Positions 63,795 to 64,000 of a stretch of DNA of 64,000 bases are shown in pieces (positions within the stretch are counted from its first letter, which is position 1; every line of letters starts with the position of its first letter). Source of the DNA: Dasytiphilus stammeri_K. Its GTDB lineage: Bacteria; Pseudomonadota; Gammaproteobacteria; Enterobacterales; Enterobacteriaceae. The notes under the pieces were generated by a model. It was not told the origin of the DNA and made no database searches. It saw nothing but the letters and a program-made list of their open reading frames with translations. The position numbers and the translations under genes are program-made. Location: the NCBI GenBank assembly GCA_041944835.1, contig CP145879.1, positions 124,001 through 188,000 on the forward strand. Reading direction: 5' to 3'.

Positions 63795-63815
63795 TTGACA
63801 TATTTGATATGTCAA
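63795..63815. promoter_or_regulatory. 21-bp palindrome between tusD and the divergent flavoprotein gene
   Basis: Perfect 9-base arms TTGACATAT and ATATGTCAA surround a TTG centre. Each strand presents TTGACA, a consensus -35 hexamer, reading outward towards one of the two divergent genes. No strong -10 at ideal spacing is evident. It may be a shared operator or overlapping divergent promoters. Confidence 0.4.
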
Positions 63816-63946
63816 TATAAAACAACAATCTATTATAGATAAAAACTAACTGTAGTAGAACAAAATTTCCATAATTTTTTCATTAATTGTATAATTTAAA
63901 AAATTTTTAGTTAATTTTAACAAATGAATACACAAGGAATATAAAT

Positions 63947-64000
63947 ATGGCAATAACCCATTCAAAAACTCAAGTTCTAATTATTGGTGCTGGTCCCGCA
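63947..64000 (+). CDS. lpdA: FAD-dependent pyridine-nucleotide disulfide reductase, probably dihydrolipoamide dehydrogenase (partial)
   Basis: Only 18 codons lie in the window, reading MAITHSKTQVLIIGAGPA. The KTQVxxxGAGPA start of the FAD-binding fold matches E. coli LpdA (KTQVVVLGAGPAG) best. Thioredoxin reductase (HSKLLILGSGPAG) is the main alternative. AAGGAAT precedes the ATG. No aceE or aceF lies upstream. Confidence 0.6.
   Translation, partial: MAITHSKTQVLIIGAGPA

Noticed and set aside
1..64000. Insertion sequences, prophage, CRISPR arrays, integrons, toxin-antitoxin or defence genes
   Set aside because: None seen on reading both strands; all supported genes are core enterobacterial orthologues.

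Overview
The window is a compact, AT-rich chromosomal segment (about 70% A+T by eye, not computed) from a gammaproteobacterium. Nearly every protein reads as a direct orthologue of an Escherichia coli protein, and much of the gene order follows E. coli with neighbours deleted. Short intergenic gaps, no transposable elements, no phage genes, no CRISPR, trimmed protein ends, poly(A) tracts inside genes and near-total restriction to core functions all point to a reduced genome of an enterobacterial insect endosymbiont (Blochmannia/Baumannia-like or similar). The genus cannot be fixed from this window.

Layout. 1-11941: partial murE, rsmH, surA-rsmA-apaH, dnaB, ssb, yjcE, rdgB-pyrC and ompA. 11989-15051: guaB-guaA (GMP synthesis), divergent from xseA. 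16575-22637: a leftward run der-yfgM-hisS-ispG-rlmN-ndk in listed order, transcribed from ndk towards der, missing bamB and rodZ relative to E. coli. 22668-27687: complete leftward isc operon iscR-iscS-iscU-iscA-hscB-hscA-fdx with a strong IscR operator in front of it. 27847-38974: suhB, glyA, tadA, gyrA, cutA, tRNA-Phe, nusB, folA, tRNA-Asn, asnS, pyrD, yfaE, nfo, rplY, tRNA-Pro. 39061-44462: purA, rnr, rlmB, rpsF-rpsR-rplI (nsrR and priB lost). 44466-58148: the fused S10-spc-alpha ribosomal superoperon on the minus strand, 28 genes including rpmJ, secY and rpoA. 58314-63731: tuf, fusA, rpsG, rpsL, tusB, tusC, tusD. 63947-64000: first codons of a flavoprotein disulfide reductase, probably lpdA.

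How the genes work together. The Isc system builds Fe-S clusters used here by IspG, RlmN, IscR, Fdx and YfaE. IscS also feeds sulfur to TusBCD for 2-thiouridine in tRNA. Pyrimidine (pyrC, pyrD) and purine (guaA, guaB, purA, ndk, rdgB) genes support nucleotide supply. NusB, S10 (NusE), S4 and SuhB are members of the ribosomal RNA antitermination complex.

Most striking observation: SuhB is intact in length, yet every metal-binding and catalytic motif of the inositol monophosphatase family is replaced (Asp to Asn twice in the DPxDGTTNF motif, and loss of the EE, TNVD and PWD motifs). It looks like a natural pseudo-enzyme kept for its non-catalytic role in rRNA antitermination. Other notable points: an HscA chaperone cut off at the end of the substrate-binding beta domain (no lid), a SurA with one parvulin domain, an RNase R without its N-terminal helix-turn-helix region and C-terminal basic tail, GyrA with Ile at the quinolone-resistance Ser83 position and no acidic tail, a near-perfect type 1 IscR site, a tRNA-Pro(GGG) without encoded CCA, and a 21-bp palindrome with TTGACA on both strands.
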